Below the pieces are notes generated by a model that was given only the letters and a program-made list of their open reading frames with translations, was not told the origin of the DNA and searched no databases. From positions 1 through 64,000 of the forward strand of contig CAZZJC010000022.1 in the NCBI GenBank assembly GCA_964654285.1: a stretch of 64,000 nucleotides of DNA. The letters are read 5' to 3'. The translations under genes and the position numbers were made by a program. Source of the DNA: BJHQ01 sp964654285 (lineage in GTDB: Bacteria > Planctomycetota > UBA11346). Of this stretch, positions 60,140 through 64,000 are shown one piece after another (position 1 is the stretch's first letter; each line of letters begins with the position of its first letter).

Positions 60140-61453
60140 ATGGACCAATTCGTCATCGACGGCGGGCATCCCCTATCCGGCAGCATCGCGGTGTCGGGGT
60201 CGAAGAACGCCTCGCTGCCGATCCTCGCGGTCAGCGTGATGACCCGTGACACCTGCATTTTCCGCAACGTGCCGCGCCTGCGCGACGTGCAGACCCAGGT
60301 GAAGATCCTCAACACCCTCGGCGTCGAGAGCCAGTGGGTGCGCGACACGGTCACCACCCGGGTGCGCGACGACTACAACAGCACCGCGCCGTATGAGCTG
60401 GTGAAGCAGATGCGCGCCGGGGTGTGCGTGCTCGGCCCGCTGGTGGCCGCGCGCGGCGAGGCGGTGGTCTCCCTGCCTGGCGGCTGCGTCATCGGTGAAC
60501 GGCCGATCGACCTCCACCTGCGCGGCCTCCAGGCGCTGGGCGCCGAGATCCGCATCGAACATGGCAATGTCCATGCGAAAGCGCCGAAGGGCGGATTGAA
60601 GGGGGCCGAGATCTACCTCGGCGGCCGTTTCGGTTCCTCGGTGCTCGCCACCGACAACGTGATGTGCGCCGCGGTGCTCGCGCGCGGCACCACCGTGATC
60701 GAGTGCGCCGCCTGCGAACCGGAGGTCGTCGATCTCGCCGAGTGCCTCAATTCCATGGGCGCGCGCATCGAAGGCGCGGGTTCGCCGCGCATCACCATCC
60801 ACGGCGTGCGCCGGCTGAAGGGCTGCGACTGGGCGGTCATCCCCGACCGCATCGAGGCGGCGACGTTCCTCATCGCCGGGGCGCTCACCCGGTCCCCGAT
60901 CACGGTGAAGGGCGCGCGCGCCCAGCATCTGCTCGCGGTGATCGACGTGCTGCGCCAGATGGGCGTCGAGGTGAAGCGCAAGGGCCAGAACATGACCGTG
61001 GTGCCGGTCGAGCGGCCGAAGGCCTACGAGGTCACCACCCTGCCGTTCCCCGCCTTCCCCACCGACGTGCAGTCGCAGATCATGGCGCTCATGGCGGTGG
61101 CGACGGGCACCTCGGTGATCACCGAGCGCATCTATCCCGACCGCTTCATGGCGGCGGCCGAGCTCAAGCGCATGGGCGCGAACATCAGCGTCACCAACGG
61201 CCAGGCGGTGGTGCACGGGGTCGAATCCCTGGCCGGGGCCGAGGTCATGGCGAGCGACCTGCGCGCCAGCGCGGCGCTGGTCATCGCCGCCCTCGCCGCG
61301 CGCGGCCAGACCCGGATCAGCCGCGTCTACCACATCGACCGCGGCTATGAGCGCATCGAGGAGCGCCTGCGCCGCCTCGGCGCGCGCATCCAGCGGGTAC
61401 GCGAACCGGGCACGACGGGCGAGGAGTCCGCCCAGGCAGTCGGGGCGGGTTGA
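60140..61453 (+). CDS. murA: UDP-N-acetylglucosamine 1-carboxyvinyltransferase
   Basis: First committed step of peptidoglycan synthesis, adding enolpyruvate to UDP-GlcNAc. The 437-residue protein has SGSKNASLPILAVSVM, TAPYELVKQMRAGVCVLGPL, the active-site loop LPGGCVIGERPIDLHL with Cys116 (fosfomycin target, E. coli Cys115), PDRIEAATFLIAGALT and FPTDVQSQIMALMAVATG. ATG 60140 matches the family start. It opens a run of genes through 62858, each overlapping or abutting the next. Confidence 0.96.
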   Translation: MDQFVIDGGHPLSGSIAVSGSKNASLPILAVSVMTRDTCIFRNVPRLRDVQTQVKILNTLGVESQWVRDTVTTRVRDDYNSTAPYELVKQMRAGVCVLGPLVAARGEAVVSLPGGCVIGERPIDLHLRGLQALGAEIRIEHGNVHAKAPKGGLKGAEIYLGGRFGSSVLATDNVMCAAVLARGTTVIECAACEPEVVDLAECLNSMGARIEGAGSPRITIHGVRRLKGCDWAVIPDRIEAATFLIAGALTRSPITVKGARAQHLLAVIDVLRQMGVEVKRKGQNMTVVPVERPKAYEVTTLPFPAFPTDVQSQIMALMAVATGTSVITERIYPDRFMAAAELKRMGANISVTNGQAVVHGVESLAGAEVMASDLRASAALVIAALAARGQTRISRVYHIDRGYERIEERLRRLGARIQRVREPGTTGEESAQAVGAG

Positions 61454-61998
61454 GCGTGGCCACCATCGCCGCTTTCGTCAGCGACCTGGCCGCGCGCGCG
61501 CCCGCACCCGGCGGCGGTGCGGCGGCGGCGGTCGCCGCCGCGCTCGGCGCAGCGGCCGGAGCGATGGCCGCGCGTTACACCACCGGCCCGAAATGGCCGG
61601 CGGTAACCGCCCGCGCCGAGGCCCTGGCCGCCACGCTCGATGCCGCAGCGGCGGAGTTCCAGCTCCTGGCCGAACGCGACGCCGCGAGCTACGCCCAGGT
61701 GCAGGCGGTGCGCAAGGCGGGTGGCGATGTCGCCGCCGCCGAGGCCGCCGCCCTGGCGGTGCCGGTCGCGGTGCTTGCGCGCTGCGCTGATGCCGCCACC
61801 GCGCTCGCGGACTTCCTGCCCGTCTGCAATCCGAACCTGGCGAGCGACGTGCGCGTCGGCGTCCATCTGCTCGCCGGGGCCGGCCGTGCGGCCTGGCGCA
61901 CGGTGCAGGTGAACCGTCCCGGCGCGGCGGTGGTCGCCGCGGCGCAGGCCGCGCTCGCCCGCCTCGACCAGGCTGAACAGCGGATGGACGGGGCCTGA
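61450..61998 (+). CDS. Cyclodeaminase/cyclohydrolase (FTCD C-domain-like) family protein
   Basis: A 182-residue helical protein of the formiminotransferase-cyclodeaminase family. It has the N-terminal glycine loop APAPGGGAAAAVAAALGAAA, AARYTTGPKW, then helices LLAERDAASYAQVQAVRKAG and ADFLPVCNPNLASDVRVGVH. Relatives act on 5-formimino- or methenyl-tetrahydrofolate. The start is TTG 61450, overlapping the murA stop by 4 bases, or GTG 61456. The next gene's ATG overlaps its stop. The link to murA is positional only. Confidence 0.82.
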   Translation: MSVATIAAFVSDLAARAPAPGGGAAAAVAAALGAAAGAMAARYTTGPKWPAVTARAEALAATLDAAAAEFQLLAERDAASYAQVQAVRKAGGDVAAAEAAALAVPVAVLARCADAATALADFLPVCNPNLASDVRVGVHLLAGAGRAAWRTVQVNRPGAAVVAAAQAALARLDQAEQRMDGA

Positions 61999-62858
61999 TG
62001 GGCCGCCGCGCCCCGCTGCGGGTGCTGGCGGCCGGACTCCTCGCGTCCGCGGTGGCCGCCGGCGAACCGCTGCCGGTCCCGCCGGCGGCGACCGCACTCG
62101 GCCCGCTCATCACCGGTCGCATCCTGCATGCGAACACCTTGGAGTTCCCGCCGCTCGGTCTCGCCTTCCGCGACGTGGTGGCGGTGCCGGAGATGAAGCC
62201 GGCGGAACCCGCAGCGGATGGGAAGCCGCGTCTGACCCTGGTCTTCACCAAGGCGCAGGCGGCCGGATACGGCGGCAACGTCACCGGCTGGTTCGCGGTC
62301 GACTTCGATCGCGATACGTGGTCCGTCCTGGGATATTCCGGCTGGTTCGAGGCGAAGGGCATCGACCTCGCGACCCTGGTCCGGCATTACGGCGGGACCA
62401 GCGACAGCCTGATGGGCACCTTGAACGGCTGGACTGAATTCCGCTTTCCCGCCGGCCACCCGGAACTCCTCACCGGCCGTGGCGACATCGAGATCAAGCA
62501 GGGCAGCCTGCTGCCGCTGCCGTACCTGACCAACCTCCTCTTCGGCGATCCCAACCAGAGCCAGGGCAAGGACGAGGCGAGCATGCGCTTCGAGCTGAAG
62601 AACAGCCGGATCGTGCTGCTGGCGGCGCGGATCAACGCGCCGTCGGCGGTGGTCGACCTGTCCGGCCACGTCGACTTCGATCTCAATCTGCATCTCACCG
62701 CGCGCAGCAAGCCCGCCGGTGGGGTGTTCAACGAGATCCCGGCGATCCGCACCATCTTCGCGCCGATCTTCCGTCCGCTCGTGAATGGATTGGCCACCCA
62801 TCTGGTGCGCGGGCGGCTGTCGAAGCCCGAATTCATCCTCGATCCTTTTGGCGGCTGA
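61998..62858 (+). CDS. Secreted protein with AsmA-like C-terminal region
   Basis: A 286-residue exported protein. A signal peptide (APLRVLAAGLLASAVAAGEP) precedes a beta-rich body (FAVDFDRDTWSVLGYSGWFE, GRGDIEIKQGSLLPLPYLTN, RFELKNSRIVLLAARINAPS, VDLSGHVDFDLNLHLTARSK). The GRGDIEIKQG and LSGHVDFDLNLH patterns resemble the repeat ends of AsmA/YhdP-type proteins, which help move lipids to the outer membrane; this is a weak match. The ATG overlaps the previous stop by one base. Confidence 0.6.
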   Translation: MGRRAPLRVLAAGLLASAVAAGEPLPVPPAATALGPLITGRILHANTLEFPPLGLAFRDVVAVPEMKPAEPAADGKPRLTLVFTKAQAAGYGGNVTGWFAVDFDRDTWSVLGYSGWFEAKGIDLATLVRHYGGTSDSLMGTLNGWTEFRFPAGHPELLTGRGDIEIKQGSLLPLPYLTNLLFGDPNQSQGKDEASMRFELKNSRIVLLAARINAPSAVVDLSGHVDFDLNLHLTARSKPAGGVFNEIPAIRTIFAPIFRPLVNGLATHLVRGRLSKPEFILDPFGG

Positions 62859-62964
62859 CCCTGGGAGCGGCGCGGTCCCGGGAAGTCGGATGCGTGGCGC
62901 GTATCGGTCGAGTCCTGCGGCCCGGTCGGCTTGAGCCGGCCCGGTCCGGGCCAGCATCGCGGGC

Positions 62965-63960
62965 GTGAGCACGCCGGTTTCGATCTATGACGGGGTGCGC
63001 CTCGTCGGCTGGGACTGCCGCTGTTCCGCCGGCGACGCCGCAGCGGCCTGGCAGGTGCTGGCAGGTGACGGGCATGCCCTCACCTGCGATCCGGTCGCGG
63101 GGTGGATCGGCCGGCTGCCGTCGCCGCCCAACGATCCGGATCCGATCGGCGCGCTGGGCAGGCAGGCGGCCGAGCGGCCCTGGGCGGGGATTGCCGGGAT
63201 CGCCGGCGATCTCGCCCTGTCGGTCAGTACCAGCAAGGGGGATCCGGCGGGAATGCTCGGTCCCGCCCGACGTTTCGCCGCCTCCTGGCCGGGCCAGCAC
63301 ACCGCCGCCCTCGCCCGGCATCTCGACGTGCCCTGGTTCGTCGATCTGCCGGTCGCCGCCGCCTGCGCCACCGGGCTGCATGGACTGCTCGCCTGCGCCG
63401 ATGCGCTGGCCGCCGGCCGGGCCGCGCGCGCGCTCGCCGTGTCGATCGACGCCTTCCGTCCACCGCTCATCGACGCCGGATTCAAGGCCCTGGGGGTGCT
63501 GTGCGGCGACCGTCTGCCGCAGGCGTTCGGCGAAGCGACGGGTTTCGCCCCCGGCGATGGGGCCGGCGCGGTCTCGCTCGCGCGCGGCGCGGAAACCTCC
63601 GGCTGGCGCCTGGTGGCTGGCGTGCGCCTGGGCGACGCCTCGCACGCCACCGAGTTCCAGGATCCGGCCACGCTGCGCGCCCTCCTCGCCGGGCTGTGGC
63701 GCACCTGCCCGCGTCCGGATCTCATCTGCACCCACGCCACCGGTACGGCGGTCGGCGATGCCTATGAACGCGCCGGCCTGATGGCCGGGCCGTGGCGCGG
63801 CATCCCCTGGATGCACCTCAAACCGGTGATCGGCCACTGCCTGGGCGCGAGCGGACTGGTCGAGCTGGCGGTCGCCCTGCACGCACCGGTGCGGTCGCTG
63901 TGGAAGATCAGCCTGGGATTCGGTGGCCACGCGGTGGGCGTGGCGCTGGTGCGGGACTGA
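62965..63960 (+). CDS. Short beta-ketoacyl synthase-like protein
   Basis: A 331-residue thiolase-fold protein of the FabB/FabF type, about 80 residues shorter than usual. The Cys-His-His set appears complete: Cys134 in AAACATGLHG, His257 in CTHATGTAVGDAYE and His291 in KPVIGHCLGASGLVEL, and the glycine end SLGFGGHAVGVAL is present. It starts at GTG 62965. The N-terminal region is diverged and compressed. No acyl-carrier protein or reductase is visible beside it, so its substrate is unknown; a partner subunit downstream of the window is possible. Confidence 0.8.
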   Translation: MSTPVSIYDGVRLVGWDCRCSAGDAAAAWQVLAGDGHALTCDPVAGWIGRLPSPPNDPDPIGALGRQAAERPWAGIAGIAGDLALSVSTSKGDPAGMLGPARRFAASWPGQHTAALARHLDVPWFVDLPVAAACATGLHGLLACADALAAGRAARALAVSIDAFRPPLIDAGFKALGVLCGDRLPQAFGEATGFAPGDGAGAVSLARGAETSGWRLVAGVRLGDASHATEFQDPATLRALLAGLWRTCPRPDLICTHATGTAVGDAYERAGLMAGPWRGIPWMHLKPVIGHCLGASGLVELAVALHAPVRSLWKISLGFGGHAVGVALVRD

Positions 63961-63975
63961 GCTGAACCGGACCGG

Positions 63976-64000
63976 CTACAGCTTCTTCATCGGCAGGCCG
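63976..64000 (-). CDS. Possible C-terminus of a gene running off the right edge
   Basis: On the minus strand the last bases read ...GLPMKKL followed by TAG at 63978-63976, a basic C-terminus plausible for a real protein. Only seven residues are visible, so neither product nor reality can be judged. Confidence 0.3.

Noticed and set aside
1..64000. tRNA, rRNA, CRISPR, insertion sequences or integrase genes
   Set aside because: No cloverleaf, spaced direct repeats, transposase motif or terminal inverted repeats were recognised on either strand by eye; a tRNAscan or IS search would settle it.

Overview
The window is about 64 kb of very GC-rich bacterial chromosome, densely packed with core genes and with no insertion sequence, phage, CRISPR array, tRNA or rRNA that I can see. 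Genes for Kdo transfer (waaA), a KdsC-type phosphatase, an Mla-type ATPase and many signal-peptide proteins point to a Gram-negative cell with an LPS-type outer membrane. Large secreted PQQ-propeller and Ig-like proteins, an NHL-repeat protein, FHA/DUF4388, Hanks-type kinases and a XylR-type (periplasmic-binding-like plus AraC) regulator suggest the PVC superphylum (Planctomycetota, Lentisphaerota, Verrucomicrobiota and relatives) or a similar poorly cultured phylum. That placement is inference; I cannot assign a species.

Layout. 1-1437: end of an ATP synthase operon (atpD, atpC). 1472-9724: a 1425-aa secreted PQQ-propeller protein, an FHA-DUF4388 protein, a U32 family (RlhA-like) protein and a PduO-type cobalamin adenosyltransferase. 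9888-16039: an NHL-repeat protein, then a PAS-PAS-HisKA-REC-HPt hybrid histidine kinase one base from a Ser/Thr kinase fused to two receiver domains, closed by a strong bidirectional terminator. 16091-20037: an Ig-like secreted protein, purQ, a degenerate transketolase/DXS-like protein and a CoA-binding protein. 20053-24582: a compact minus-strand operon def, histidine kinase, NtrC-type regulator, surE, mlaF. 24706-30160: a TPR protein, rpsT, rpsF-ssb-rpsR-rplI-rpmE2, prfA. 30180-33169: an active DegP-like protease overlapping a tandem pseudoprotease. 33376-38075: two lipoproteins, a 1033-aa nidogen/Ig-like surface protein and a TPR-zincin. 38086-47343: a GspE/PilB-type ATPase, glnE, a cytidylyltransferase-like/KdsC fusion, a GT4 glycosyltransferase, a small secreted protein and rpoN. 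47589-50628: a second Ser/Thr kinase overlapping pyrB, then pyrI. 51003-54095: a small secreted protein, an ECF sigma factor, a FecR-like anti-sigma factor and a YkgJ-type protein. 54169-59966: waaA, a CoaC-like flavoprotein, a 759-aa secreted protein and its probable XylR-type regulator. 60140-63960: murA, a cyclodeaminase-like protein, a secreted AsmA-like protein and a short ketosynthase.

The strongest candidates for new biology are the phosphorelay/Ser-Thr kinase pair (10930-16039), in which an HPt-ending hybrid kinase is coupled to a kinase carrying two intact receivers around a possible pseudo-HPt; the pseudoprotease/protease pair (30180-33169); and the ECF/FecR module whose C-terminal domain resembles the small secreted protein encoded just upstream. 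RpoN at 45913-47343 is the expected partner of the NtrC-type regulator at 21686-23062.
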